Source: an uncultured Oscillospiraceae bacterium | GTDB taxonomy: Bacteria > Bacillota > Clostridia > Oscillospirales > Oscillospiraceae | Direction: 5' to 3' | NCBI GenBank assembly: GCA_910588365.1 | Contig: CAJUQS010000015.1 | Coordinates: forward strand, 1-44,073 | Length of the DNA stretch: 44,073 nt | Shown: positions 32,795-41,212 of the stretch, one piece after another | How positions within the stretch are numbered: the first letter of the stretch is position 1 | How the letters are laid out: each line of letters starts with the position of its first letter | Translations under genes and position numbers: made by a program | The notes under the pieces: generated by a model | Databases searched by the model: none | What the model saw: only the letters and a program-made list of their open reading frames with translations | Told to the model about the DNA's origin: nothing

Positions 32795-34039
32795 CTACTC
32801 CTCCCCATCCTCCAGCTTGGAGAAAACCAGCTCCTGGGCCGCATAGAGCGAGAAGCCGCCGCTCATGAGGTAGCTGACGCCGCAGACAATGGCGAACAGC
32901 CACAGCCTGCCCCCTCCAAACAGCTCCACCGACAGCAGAATGGAGGAAACCGGACAGTTGACCACACTGCAAAACAGCGCAATCAGCCCCATGGCCCCAG
33001 CCAGTCCCGGGTCCAGCCCCAGCAGAGGCCCCACAGCACAGCCAAAGGCGGCGCCGATAGCAAAGGACGGGACAATCTCTCCCCCCTTGTAGCCCGCGCC
33101 GATGGTGAGGGCTGTGAGCAGGATCTTACACAGAAAGGTCCAGGGGGCCGCCTGCTCCCCGATGGCGGCGGTGGCGACGGCCATGCCCGCCCCGTTGTAC
33201 TCACGAGTCCCCAGCAGGGTGGTCACCGCTATCACCAGAGCCCCTCCAACCGCAGCCCGCAGATAGGGATTGGGCAGACAGCGCCGGTAGAGGTCCTCTG
33301 TCAGGTGCAGAGTCTTCAAAAACAGGATGGACACCAAAGCACACAGCAGGGAGAGCACCACTGCCCGGAAAATGGTGGCCGGATCCGGGATGGGCATGAC
33401 CAGCGGAGGCATCTCCTCCGCCGCAGAGCCCAGAAGCCGGCTGACCTCCCAGGCGGTGACGCTGGATACCAGGCAGGGATAGAGGGCGGAGCAGTGCAGG
33501 GTCCCCACCGCTGATACCTCCAGGCTGAACAGCGTCGCGGTGATGGGGGTGCCGAACACCGCACTGAACAGGCCGGAGGTCCCGCACATGGCCGTCAGCT
33601 TCGCATCCCCCTTGTCCAGGCGGAAGATTCCGGTCACGCAGGACGCCGCGGCCGCGCCAATCTGGAGGGCGGCCCCCTCCCTTCCGGCGGATCCGCCGCA
33701 CAGTTGCGTCAGCGAGGTACCGATGAAAATGAGGGGCGCGATACGGGGCGGCACCTCCTCCCCGGTCCGAAGCGACGAGATCACCAGATTGGCGCCCCTG
33801 TCCTGGCGGATGCCGGCGGCGCGGTAGAGCCAGACGATGGCGAGGCCCGCCAGGGGCAGCAGGTACAGCAGCCAGCCGTGCTCCCGGAAGAGGTACCCGG
33901 ATACCTCCACCGCATGGTGGAACACGCCGCCCAGACCGCCGCAGGCCACCCCCATCAGGGCGGAGAGGGCCGTCATCTTCAAAAAGACCTTTCCATAAGC
34001 CCGGGCGCCTCCCAGCGCCTCCATAATCTTTCTTCGCAT
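32795..34039 (-). CDS. CLC-family anion channel/antiporter, CLC-F (fluoride)-like
   Basis: Encodes 414 residues with about 10-12 hydrophobic helices. CLC landmarks: LTQLCGGSAGREGAALQIG where chloride-type members have GSGIPEGxxxxxGREGP, FGTPITATLFSLEV, and GYKGGEIVPSFAIGAAFG in place of GxFxP. The SAGREG and GxKGGE signatures are those I associate with the CLC-F branch, fluoride/proton antiporters that protect against fluoride; the assignment is by motif only. No fluoride riboswitch was recognised in the 86-bp upstream spacer. The start is ATG at 34039 with ggaggagagtgggaa. It follows fba in the same direction after a stem-loop. Confidence 0.82.
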   Translation of the reverse strand: MRRKIMEALGGARAYGKVFLKMTALSALMGVACGGLGGVFHHAVEVSGYLFREHGWLLYLLPLAGLAIVWLYRAAGIRQDRGANLVISSLRTGEEVPPRIAPLIFIGTSLTQLCGGSAGREGAALQIGAAAASCVTGIFRLDKGDAKLTAMCGTSGLFSAVFGTPITATLFSLEVSAVGTLHCSALYPCLVSSVTAWEVSRLLGSAAEEMPPLVMPIPDPATIFRAVVLSLLCALVSILFLKTLHLTEDLYRRCLPNPYLRAAVGGALVIAVTTLLGTREYNGAGMAVATAAIGEQAAPWTFLCKILLTALTIGAGYKGGEIVPSFAIGAAFGCAVGPLLGLDPGLAGAMGLIALFCSVVNCPVSSILLSVELFGGGRLWLFAIVCGVSYLMSGGFSLYAAQELVFSKLEDGEE

Positions 34040-34072
34040 TTCCCACTCTCCTCCAGACAAGGGCAGAGCCGC

Positions 34073-34090
34073 CCTTCCGGGCAGCTCTGC
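34073..34090. terminator. Short stem-loop between fba and the CLC gene
   Basis: gcagagccgccc then ttccgggcagctctgc can pair (7+4 bp, one mismatch) on either strand. No T-tract, so partial read-through from fba is expected. Confidence 0.35.
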
Positions 34091-34125
34091 ATGAATCAAT
34101 TGATTTCTGAACCGGGAGCCGCCTG

Positions 34126-35091
34126 TTACGCCTTTCCGTCGCAGCCCAGGACGTTGATCAGCTTGTGCTTGACCAGCTCCTTGATGGCGGCGCGGGCAGG
34201 CTTGAGGTACTCGCGGGGATCGAACTTGTCGGGATGCTCGGTGAAGAACTGACGGATGGTACCGGTCATGGCCAGACGCAGGTCGGAGTCAATGTTGATC
34301 TTGCACACGGCGCTGCGGGCGGCCTGACGGAGCTGCTCCTCGGGGATGCCCACGGCGTCGGGCATCTTGCCGCCGTTGGCGTTGACCATCTTTACGAACT
34401 CCTGGGGCACGGAGGAGGAGCCGTGGAGGACGATGGGGAAGCCGGGCAGGCGCTTGACCACTTCATCAAGGATATCGAAGCGCAGGGGCGGGGGAACCAG
34501 CTCGCCCTTCTCATTGCGGGTGCACTGAGCGGCGGTGAACTTGTAGGCGCCGTGGCTGGTGCCGATGGCAATGGCCAGGGAGTCGCAGCCGGTCTTGTTG
34601 ACGAACTCCTCCACTTCCTCAGGACGGGTGTAGGAGGAATCCTCGGCGGAAACCTGAACCTCGTCCTCCACGCCGGCCAGGCTGCCCAGCTCGGCCTCGA
34701 CCACCACGCCGTGGTCATGGGCGTACTCCACAACCTTCCGGGTGATCTCGATGTTCTCGGCAAAGGGCTTGCTGGAGGCGTCGATCATGACGGAGGTGAA
34801 GCCGCCGTCGATGCAGCTCTTGCAGGTCTCGAAGCTGTCGCCGTGGTCCAGGTGCAGGCAGATGGGCAGGCCCGTCTCAATGATGGCGGACTCCACCAGC
34901 TTGACCAGATAGGTATGGTTCGCGTAAGCCCGGGCGCCCTTGGACACCTGGAGAATCAGCGGAGCGTTGACCTCCTTGGCGGCCTCGGTGATGCCCTGGA
35001 CAATCTCCATGTTATTGACGTTGAACGCGCCAATGGCATAGCCGCCGTTGTAGGCCTTTTTGAACATTTCAGTAGTAGTTACGAGGGGCAT
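34126..35091 (-). CDS. fba: Class II fructose-1,6-bisphosphate aldolase
   Basis: Encodes 321 residues, zinc-dependent aldolase splitting fructose-1,6-bisphosphate to DHAP and glyceraldehyde-3-phosphate. Motifs: YAIGAFNVNNMEIVQGITEA, the catalytic Asp and Zn-His in LPICLHLDHGDSFE, metal ligands in VVEAELGSLAGVEDEV and IAIGTSHGAYKF, and the phosphate loop IVLHGSSSVPQEF. CKINIDSDLRLAMTGTIR closes the active site. It is the short FbaA type found in Firmicutes. The start is ATG at 35091 with gtaaggaggaaatttagtc. A well-formed promoter sits 35 nt upstream. Confidence 0.97.
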   Translation of the reverse strand: MPLVTTTEMFKKAYNGGYAIGAFNVNNMEIVQGITEAAKEVNAPLILQVSKGARAYANHTYLVKLVESAIIETGLPICLHLDHGDSFETCKSCIDGGFTSVMIDASSKPFAENIEITRKVVEYAHDHGVVVEAELGSLAGVEDEVQVSAEDSSYTRPEEVEEFVNKTGCDSLAIAIGTSHGAYKFTAAQCTRNEKGELVPPPLRFDILDEVVKRLPGFPIVLHGSSSVPQEFVKMVNANGGKMPDAVGIPEEQLRQAARSAVCKINIDSDLRLAMTGTIRQFFTEHPDKFDPREYLKPARAAIKELVKHKLINVLGCDGKA

Positions 35092-35125
35092 GACTAAATT
35101 TCCTCCTTACGGTGAAGTTGGGTAT

Positions 35126-35153
35126 ATTTTACCACATTTTTCTGGGATTGCAA
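35126..35153 (-). promoter_or_regulatory. sigma-A promoter of fba
   Basis: Minus strand TTGCAA (35148-35153), 16-nt spacer, TGG-TAAAAT (35126-35131), an extended -10 form. Confidence 0.75.
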
Positions 35154-35311
35154 CAGAAAAGTAGAAAAAAGTTAATTTTGTAACAAGGAGCGTTCCAGCG
35201 GTCCCCTGTGAAAGCGGGCAGACTTCCTTACGCGGACATCTCCGGCCCATTTCGTCTCTGACCTGTTTTCACACCCGCTTTTTCCCGCGCGGTATCAGGC
35301 GCTGCGGCAGA

Positions 35312-36460
35312 TTACGGCGTGTCCTCCCCGGTCAGGCCAACAGCCAGGCCGTTGACCTCCACCTCCTCCCCTGCCGGGATGAGGAGATAGCGCTTCCCAT
35401 CTATGACGCGGCTCTCCACCACGTAGCTGTAGGCTGGGTCCACGGAGATGAGGACCTGGCTGGTCCGAATCTCGAATTTCTTGCTGTCAATGAGATTGGC
35501 CGGGTTCAGAGCCGCGCTCTCGCCAAAGGACTGGCCGCACTGGGCCTGGAAGGACTCCACACGCTCCTCCTCCACGCCGCAGCGGCGCAGGATGCCGCCC
35601 ACGTCCCTGGCGGTGAGTGCCAGGGGCTCTGCGCTCCCGCTCTCCTTGTGCTCGTCAATCCGCTCGGTGAGCTGCTCATGGACCGCCTGGACCACCTCCA
35701 GGCTGCAAGCGTCCTCCAGCCCGCCGCAGAGGGCGGACTCGAACGCCTCCTTCTGCTCGGCGGCGGACATGGGTGCCTCCGTGTGGAAGATCGCGTCGAT
35801 GAACTCATGATGAATCTCCCCGGCATTACGGGAGTAGAACAGCGCATTATAGATGTTGGCCGTCCGGTCGTCAAAGGCCGGGAAGAGAAAGCCCAGCTCC
35901 GGCGCGGAAACCACCTGACCCGCGGTGCAGCTGTGGAATTCGTTTTCACCCGGGAAATATCCCAGCTCCGGCTTGCCATCCTTTACCGGGCAGACGCAGC
36001 AGAGGATATACTGGAAGACGGCGTCGGCCGCGTCGGCCTGATCCGCCCCGTCCTTGCCGCGATAGGGCACGTCGTAGGCGTCATGGGCCAGGAGGATGAG
36101 GTAATTGCTCTCCCCCATGTCCAGCGCGTCAATGACCTTCCGGTAGAACTCCTCACGGACATCTCCGTCCTTCAGCCCGGACTCCCGCAGGGCGGAGAGC
36201 AGGCGGTGCTCGTCGCTGTCCATGACCTGCTCTGTGGAGAAGACAATGTCCATCAGGTTCCGGCCCAGCGTACCGGACAGGGACTTCTTCAGCAGGCCCA
36301 GATACTTCTCCGACTCCTCCTGGGGCATCCGGCCCAGCGACTCGTCCAGATAGGAGATGACCTCCTTATTGCTGTTGACATAGCAGCCGTAGATACGGCT
36401 GATGGCGCTTTTTTCCGGGCGGAAGCGGCGGCGCAGCTCCCCCAGTTCCTTTTGGTTCAT
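35312..36460 (-). CDS. DUF4317 family protein
   Basis: Encodes 382 residues. The N-terminus MNQKELGELRRRFRPEKSAI, then RIYGCYVNSNKEVIS, is the hallmark of DUF4317, found in Lachnospiraceae and Oscillospiraceae. Also seen are YLILLAHDAYDVPYRG and FSTEQVMDSDEH. It is predicted cytoplasmic, with no signal peptide. The family has no known function. The start is ATG at 36460 (gcgaggtacatcaa); the frame to 36547 runs through the promoter and is rejected. It appears to be monocistronic. Confidence 0.88.
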   Translation of the reverse strand: MNQKELGELRRRFRPEKSAISRIYGCYVNSNKEVISYLDESLGRMPQEESEKYLGLLKKSLSGTLGRNLMDIVFSTEQVMDSDEHRLLSALRESGLKDGDVREEFYRKVIDALDMGESNYLILLAHDAYDVPYRGKDGADQADAADAVFQYILCCVCPVKDGKPELGYFPGENEFHSCTAGQVVSAPELGFLFPAFDDRTANIYNALFYSRNAGEIHHEFIDAIFHTEAPMSAAEQKEAFESALCGGLEDACSLEVVQAVHEQLTERIDEHKESGSAEPLALTARDVGGILRRCGVEEERVESFQAQCGQSFGESAALNPANLIDSKKFEIRTSQVLISVDPAYSYVVESRVIDGKRYLLIPAGEEVEVNGLAVGLTGEDTP

Positions 36461-36518
36461 TTGATGTACCTCGCTTTTTAATAGTTGTCCAGAGGACAGG
36501 AGTTCGATATCGCCTCCT

Positions 36519-36547
36519 ATTGTAGCGGAAACCGGACAAAAAAGCAA
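36519..36547 (-). promoter_or_regulatory. sigma-A promoter of the DUF4317 gene
   Basis: Minus strand TTGCTT (36542-36547), 17-nt spacer, TACAAT (36519-36524). Confidence 0.65.
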
Positions 36548-36648
36548 TCCTTCCCATGAGAAATCTTGGAGGCGGGGCCCACCTGCTCGGACGGGCGGTC
36601 CGCTGCCGGAATTGTCCGTGATTGGCGGACGGAAATGAAAACTGCCAC

Positions 36649-36677
36649 TTGCCAGGGGCGGAAACTGCTGATATAAT
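36649..36677 (+). promoter_or_regulatory. sigma-A promoter of the MATE gene
   Basis: TTGCCA (36649-36654), 17-nt spacer, TATAAT (36672-36677), 57 nt before the start codon. Confidence 0.85.
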
Positions 36678-36733
36678 CAGAGCAGAAAGGTCCGCCGCCG
36701 TGCCGCGCGGAATACAGGCGGGAGGGTGAAGGA

Positions 36734-38155
36734 ATGTCAAAAGAAATCGATTGGAGCCAATGGCTGAGTCCCGATGCCTCTACCACGCTCTGGCAGCAGA
36801 TGGGACTGGTGATGCGCCTGAGCGTGCCGGCCATATTGGCGGAGGTCAGCTCCATTGCCATGCAGTACATAGACTCGGCCATGGTGGGCTCGCTGGGCGC
36901 CCGGGCCACCGCCGCCATCGGCCTGGTTTCCAGCACCACCTGGCTTTTCGGCGGAATGTGCGTGGCGCTGATCACCGGCTTTTCCGTCCAGATTGCCCAG
37001 CTCATCGGCGGCGGAAGGCGGGACGAGGTCCAGAGCGTCCTGCGCCAGGGGCTGATGGTGTCCCTGCTGTTCAGTGTGGTGTTCGCCTGTGTGGGCATCG
37101 GCATCAGCGGCGGTCTGCCCGTCTGGCTGGGGGGCGCACCGGATGTCTGCCCGGACTCCTCCCGCTACTTCTTTATCTACGCCTGCGCCCTGCCGGCGGT
37201 CCTGTTCCGGCAGGCGGCGGGCAGCATGCTCCAGTGCAGCGGGGACATGCGCACCCCCAGTATGCTCAATATCCTCATGTGCGCCCTGGATGTGGTGTTC
37301 AACACCCTCTTTATCTTCCCCTCCCGGCCGTTTTCCCTGCTGGGACTGACCCTTTCCCTGCCGGGCGCCGGGCTGGGCGTCGCGGGGGCGGCCCTGGGCA
37401 CCGCTACAGCGGAGGTTATCACGGCGGCTCTGATGCTCTACTGCCTCTGCTTCCGCTCTCCGGTGCTGCGTCTGGTGAAGGGGGTCCCCTGGCGGCTGGA
37501 GCGGCGCTGCCTACGTACCGCCGCCCGGCTGTCTCTGCCCATGGCGCTGGAGCGCCTGATCATGTGCGGGGCCCAGATTGCCAGCACCCGCATTGTGGCG
37601 CCTCTGGGGACGGTGGCCGTGGCCTCCAACTCCCTGGCCGTGACGGCGGAGAGCTTCTGCTATATGCCCGGATACGGCATCGCCTCCGCTGCCACCACGT
37701 TGGTGGGCCAGAGCGTGGGCGCGGGGCGGAAGGATCTGGCGAAGCGGTTTGCCCGCCTGAGCGTGGCGCTGGGCGTGGTGATCATGACCAGCACAGGGAT
37801 TCTGATGTTCCTGGCCGCGGACTGGATGTTCTCCCTGCTGACGCCGGACCCGGCTATCCGGGAGCTGGGGGCCTATGTGCTGCGCATTGAGGCCTTCGCC
37901 GAGCCCCTGTTCGCCGTGTCCATCGTGGCCACGGGCGCCCTGCGGGGCGCGGGGGACACCCTGATTCCCTGCATCATGAATCTGGTGAGCATGTGGGGGG
38001 TGCGCATCACGGCGGCCATGTTCCTGGCGCCCCGTCTGGGCCTGCCGGGGGTGTGGCTGGCCATGTGCGGCGAGCTGTGCTTCAGCGGCCTGCTGTTCCT
38101 GGTCCGGCTGCTGCGGGGCAGGTGGCTGAATGTCCGGACCGTCCAGCAGACGTAG
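36734..38155 (+). CDS. MATE-family multidrug efflux transporter
   Basis: Encodes 473 residues with 12 hydrophobic helices. MATE features: LSVPAILAEVSSIAMQYIDS in helix 1, AMVGSLGARATAAIGLV, and the repeat of this plan in the second half (LSLPMALERLIMCGAQIAST; AASATTLVGQSVGAGRKDLA). It exports cationic drugs or metabolites using Na+ or H+. Substrates cannot be read from sequence. The start is ATG at 36734 with gggagggtgaagga. It is transcribed alone from a consensus promoter; a deleted copy of a MITE lies between it and luxS. Confidence 0.94.
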   Translation: MSKEIDWSQWLSPDASTTLWQQMGLVMRLSVPAILAEVSSIAMQYIDSAMVGSLGARATAAIGLVSSTTWLFGGMCVALITGFSVQIAQLIGGGRRDEVQSVLRQGLMVSLLFSVVFACVGIGISGGLPVWLGGAPDVCPDSSRYFFIYACALPAVLFRQAAGSMLQCSGDMRTPSMLNILMCALDVVFNTLFIFPSRPFSLLGLTLSLPGAGLGVAGAALGTATAEVITAALMLYCLCFRSPVLRLVKGVPWRLERRCLRTAARLSLPMALERLIMCGAQIASTRIVAPLGTVAVASNSLAVTAESFCYMPGYGIASAATTLVGQSVGAGRKDLAKRFARLSVALGVVIMTSTGILMFLAADWMFSLLTPDPAIRELGAYVLRIEAFAEPLFAVSIVATGALRGAGDTLIPCIMNLVSMWGVRITAAMFLAPRLGLPGVWLAMCGELCFSGLLFLVRLLRGRWLNVRTVQQT

Positions 38156-38167
38156 CCGCGTTTTGAT

Positions 38168-38205
38168 GTCTGTCTGAAAAATGGAAAATTGACCAAACAA
38201 GCCCT
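38168..38205. repeat. Deletion remnant of the 38909-39070 MITE
   Basis: tgtctgtctgaaaaatggaa then aattgaccaaacaagccctg. The left 20 nt match the left end of the MITE at 38909, and the last ~11 nt (aaacaagccct) match its right end. The interior is missing. It forms part of the luxS leader. Confidence 0.6.
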
Positions 38206-38224
38206 GACTGTGAAGGAGAAAACA

Positions 38225-38683
38225 ATGGAACGTATTGCGAGCTTTCAGGTGGACCACAACAAGCTGGTCCCAGGCCTCTACCTCTCCCGCCGCGACGGCG
38301 AGGTGACTACATTTGATCTGCGCTTCAAAAAGCCCAACACCGGCGATCTGCTGACCAATGCGGAGATGCACTCAATCGAGCACGTCATCGCCACCCTGCT
38401 GCGCAACGGGCGGGCCAAGGACGCCATCATCTACTTTGGCCCCATGGGCTGCCAGACCGGATTCTACCTGCTCTTTGACAGCCGCCGGCTCGGCGACGAG
38501 GAAGCGGTGGAGCTGGTGAAGGAGACGTTTGCCGCCGGGGCGGCTTTTGAAGGCCCCATGCCTGGCAAAAGTCCCGAGGAGTGCGGGAATTACATCAACC
38601 TGGATGTGGAACTGGCCAGGGAGCAGTGCGGCTTCTACAGCCGGCTCATCCGCGGCTGGACCGCAGAGCGGCTGCGCTACTGA
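38225..38683 (+). CDS. luxS: S-ribosylhomocysteine lyase (autoinducer-2 synthase)
   Basis: Encodes 152 residues. LuxS cleaves S-ribosylhomocysteine into homocysteine and DPD, the AI-2 precursor. Metal ligands His49 and His53 with Glu52 lie in NAEMHSIEHVIATLLR; catalytic Cys76 in FGPMGCQTGFYLL; the third ligand Cys120 in EECGNYINLD. The N-terminus SFQVDHNKLVPGLYLSR is typical. The start is ATG at 38225 with gaaggagaaaaca; an upstream in-frame ATG at 38189 lies in the MITE remnant and has no site. No pfs gene is adjacent. A terminator follows. Confidence 0.97.
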   Translation: MERIASFQVDHNKLVPGLYLSRRDGEVTTFDLRFKKPNTGDLLTNAEMHSIEHVIATLLRNGRAKDAIIYFGPMGCQTGFYLLFDSRRLGDEEAVELVKETFAAGAAFEGPMPGKSPEECGNYINLDVELAREQCGFYSRLIRGWTAERLRY

Positions 38684-38702
38684 GCCGTTGTTCGGAAATA
38701 TG

Positions 38703-38755
38703 GCGGGCTGTTTCCCTGTACCGCAGTGCGGGATGGGAGACAGCCCGCGTGTTTT
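38703..38755 (+). terminator. Terminator of luxS
   Basis: gcgggctgtttccc ... gggagacagcccgc forms a long stem, followed by gtgtttt on the plus strand. Confidence 0.75.
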
Positions 38756-38908
38756 ACGCAGAGCCCGAAAAGCTGCGGCGTATTTGCACAAATCAACCAA
38801 CATGCCAGTGGATAGCACCCACTGTTTTTATGAAAAAACACAGCTTGTATTTTGGGTTGGAATTTTTTAAAATATTGGACGATATGGGTGCCCGCCCATA
38901 TGAGATTA
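38756..38908. other. Non-coding spacer with small hairpins
   Basis: Holds cagtgg-atagca-cccactg followed by TTTTT (38810-38832), gtttttatgaaaaaac (38823-38838) and atatggg-tgcccg-cccatat (38882-38901). With the luxS terminator and the MITE it makes up the 420-bp gap 38684-39103. The open frames crossing it are repeat-derived and lack ribosome-binding sites. Confidence 0.5.
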
Positions 38909-39072
38909 GGCGCTGTTTGAAAAATGGAAATATGACCAAGGGCGAGAAATTTTGCTGCCAGATGAAGTCGGTTTGACGCAGGAATCCTGGGTGGATTGCA
39001 AGGAAAACCGGCAATGTATGGCGGCAAAAGGGCCGCCCTTTGGGCGTGTTGCCATTTTTCAAACAAGCCCTA
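38907..39072. repeat. MITE with 19-bp terminal inverted repeats and TA flanks
   Basis: Left end ggcgctgtttgaaaaatgg (38909-38927) and right end ccatttttcaaacaagccc (39052-39070) are inverted copies, 17 of 19 matching. TA lies immediately outside each end (38907-38908 and 39071-39072), as in Tc1/mariner/IS630-type target duplications. The interior (about 38955-39035) includes ccttgcaatcc...aggatt, ctgcg and gccgccata blocks also found in the element at the window ends. It has no ORF. Confidence 0.75.
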
Positions 39073-39076
39073 TAAT
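39049..39076 (+). promoter_or_regulatory. Chemoreceptor promoter partly supplied by the MITE
   Basis: TTGCCA (39049-39054), 16-nt spacer, TATAAT (39071-39076). The -35 and spacer are the right terminal repeat of the MITE; the -10 starts at the TA target duplication. It lies 28 nt before the chemoreceptor start. Confidence 0.65.
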
Positions 39077-39103
39077 TGGAAAATGAAATAGGAGTGACGA
39101 GAT

Positions 39104-40774
39104 ATGGGAGCGAACCGTGCGCAGTCCGGCAGAGGAGGCCAAAAAACGAGGCGCATTGGCCGCAAGGTAGGGAATCTGGTAGCGGCAATGCTGGGGATAA
39201 GCATCACGATTGTGGTGGCGCTGTGTGTTCTGATGTTTTACCGCCTTACAATGTCTATGATGCAGAGCCAGTGTACAAGCGGTACCAACATGCTGGCCTA
39301 TGAGCTGTCTTCCTATGACGGCCCGGAGGACAAAACGGCGCTTCTGGATGAACTCAAACAGCAGATGGGTTATGAGTTCACCATCTTCCACGGGGATGAG
39401 CGGGCCTATACCACGATTCAGCAGGACGGCAAGCGCGCTGTGGGCACCCGGCTTTCCAGCGACGTGGCCAAGATCGTGCTGGAGCAGGGCCAGCCCTATG
39501 TCGGGCAGGCCAAAATCTTGGGGGAGACGCACCTGTGCTCCTATGTGCCTACCCGGGATGCTAACGGCCAGGTCGATGGGCTGATCTTCGCCGGACTCTC
39601 CATGACAGAGGCTACCAGCCAGATCAATTTGACAGTTGTTCTGTCCTTCCTGGCCGGTGTTGCTCTCATTATCCTGGGGATCGTGGCAGTTGGCGCCTAT
39701 ATCAAGAGGGCCGTCTCCCGTCCGCTTTTCCGCCTGACCATACTGGCGCAAACTCTGGAGCAGGGAGATCTGGGCTTGAACCAGCACGAGACGATGACGG
39801 TGGACATTCACTCTGATGATGAGATCGGTCTTCTGGCGCAAAGCTTTGACGGGACCATCAGCCGTCTGAGAAATTACATCGGTGAGATTTCCAGCGTACT
39901 GGAGTCCGTTGCCGACGGCGATCTGACCCCCCAGATTACCCAGGAATACATAGGGGACTTCGCCTCCATCCGCACCTCTGTCAACGATATTATCCAGAAG
40001 CTCAACAGTACCATCGGACAGATCGTCGCCAGCTCCGAGCATGTGGCCAATGGGGCGGATCAGATGTCCACCGCCTCTCAGGCGCTCAATCAGGGCGCGA
40101 TGGAGCAGAGCGGGGCTGTGGAGGGACTGGAGGAGACCATGCGTGAGGTTTCCGAACGCATCCAGCAGACTGCCGAAAACGCCCAGCACGCGCGGGAGCA
40201 GGTGGGAGAGATGGGCCTCCAGCTTGCCGAAAGCAACCAGAAGATGCAGGAGATGATCACCGCGATGGGTGAGATCAACGACAGCTCCGACGCGATTGGG
40301 AAGATCATCAAGACCATTGAGGACATCGCTTTCCAGACCAATATCCTTGCGCTGAACGCGGCAGTGGAAGCGGTGCGGGCCGGTGAGGCGGGCAAGGGCT
40401 TTTCCGTGGTCGCCGACGAGGTCCGCAACCTGGCCAGCAAAAGCGCGGAGGCATCCCGCTCCACCACCTCCCTGATTGAGCGATCTGCCGCCGCGGTGAG
40501 CCAGGGAACCCAGATCGCCAATATCACCGCGGAGCAGCTCTCCGGCGTGGTGGAGCGGGCAAACGGAATCGTGGGAACCATCAACGGGATTGCCGCAGAT
40601 ACCCAGATCCAGGCGGATGCGGCCGGCCAGATTCAGACGCAGGTCAATCAGATCTCCAGCGTGGTGCAGACCAATTCCGCCGCCGCCGAGGAGAGTGCGG
40701 CTACCAGCGAGGAGCTGAGCAACCAGGCCGGTGTGCTCAAGCAGCTGGTCAGGACGTTCCGCCTGCGCCATTAA
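39104..40774 (+). CDS. Methyl-accepting chemotaxis protein
   Basis: Encodes 556 residues. Transmembrane helix 1 (about 28-50, [19 protein letters not shown]), an extracellular single-Cache-like sensor (51-165; [38 protein letters not shown]), helix 2 (~175-197), HAMP (~198-260), then a long signalling coiled coil. The hairpin tip [20 protein letters not shown], then [20 protein letters not shown], is the CheA/CheW-binding site. Canonical AIEAAR is AVEAVR here. The C-terminus has no CheR/CheB tether pentapeptide. The start is ATG at 39104 with aataggagtgacgagat. Its promoter abuts a MITE. Confidence 0.95.
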   Translation: MGANRAQSGRGGQKTRRIGRKVGNLVAAMLGISITIVVALCVLMFYRLTMSMMQSQCTSGTNMLAYELSSYDGPEDKTALLDELKQQMGYEFTIFHGDERAYTTIQQDGKRAVGTRLSSDVAKIVLEQGQPYVGQAKILGETHLCSYVPTRDANGQVDGLIFAGLSMTEATSQINLTVVLSFLAGVALIILGIVAVGAYIKRAVSRPLFRLTILAQTLEQGDLGLNQHETMTVDIHSDDEIGLLAQSFDGTISRLRNYIGEISSVLESVADGDLTPQITQEYIGDFASIRTSVNDIIQKLNSTIGQIVASSEHVANGADQMSTASQALNQGAMEQSGAVEGLEETMREVSERIQQTAENAQHAREQVGEMGLQLAESNQKMQEMITAMGEINDSSDAIGKIIKTIEDIAFQTNILALNAAVEAVRAGEAGKGFSVVADEVRNLASKSAEASRSTTSLIERSAAAVSQGTQIANITAEQLSGVVERANGIVGTINGIAADTQIQADAAGQIQTQVNQISSVVQTNSAAAEESAATSEELSNQAGVLKQLVRTFRLRH

Positions 40775-40811
40775 TCCCGTTTTCAGGCCGGGAGCAAACT
40801 GAAAAACGCAG

Positions 40812-40855
40812 GTACGCCGCCAAGCCAGTTACAGATTCCTGGCTTGGCGGCGTAC
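40812..40855. terminator. Bidirectional stem-loop between the chemoreceptor and ylmC
   Basis: Perfect 17-bp stem (gtacgccgccaagccag / ctggcttggcggcgtac) with a 10-nt loop, between two convergent genes. Confidence 0.75.
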
Positions 40856-40865
40856 ACGTCTCATT

Positions 40866-41156
40866 TCAGAAGAAGGATCTGCGCCGGCGGCGCTTTTCCT
40901 GGTAGGGCGCCCGGCGCTCGGCGGGCTTGTCGATCAGGATGATGTCATCCCCGATCTGCTTGATACATTCCCAGGGGATGTAGAACTCCTCTCCCCTGCC
41001 GAACAATCCGAAAAACCGGCAGGGCCCCGGCACAATCAGCGCCACGACCCTGCCCTCCGGCAGCAGGACCTCCACGTCCCCCACAAATCCCAGGCGGCAC
41101 CCATCGCAGATGTTGATGACTTCCTTGTATCGGAGCTCTACCATTCTGCATTGCAT
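40866..41156 (-). CDS. ylmC: YlmC/YmxH-family PRC-barrel sporulation protein
   Basis: Encodes 96 residues: a PRC-barrel domain (MVELRYKEVINICDGCRLGF, VGDVEVLLPEGRVVALIVPG) and a segment EEFYIPWECIKQIGDDIILI, then a basic tail (EKRRRRRSF). YlmC/YmxH proteins are conserved in endospore formers, and ylmC lies near sigG in Bacillus too. Their molecular role is not known. The start is ATG at 41156, 9 nt after gaggggg; that site is paired in a small hairpin (ccctctttttgagaggg, 41167-41184). It lies 56 bp downstream of sigG and is probably co-transcribed. Confidence 0.88.
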   Translation of the reverse strand: MQCRMVELRYKEVINICDGCRLGFVGDVEVLLPEGRVVALIVPGPCRFFGLFGRGEEFYIPWECIKQIGDDIILIDKPAERRAPYQEKRRRRRSFF

Positions 41157-41212
41157 GGCTTCCATCCCCCTCTCAAAAAGAGGGTATGTCTGGAGGAGAC
41201 TGTCCTATACCG

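Noticed and set aside
38677..39188. Two overlapping minus-strand frames (129 and 131 codons) between luxS and the chemoreceptor
   Set aside because: They are read through the luxS terminator, the spacer hairpins and the MITE, and have no ribosome-binding site.
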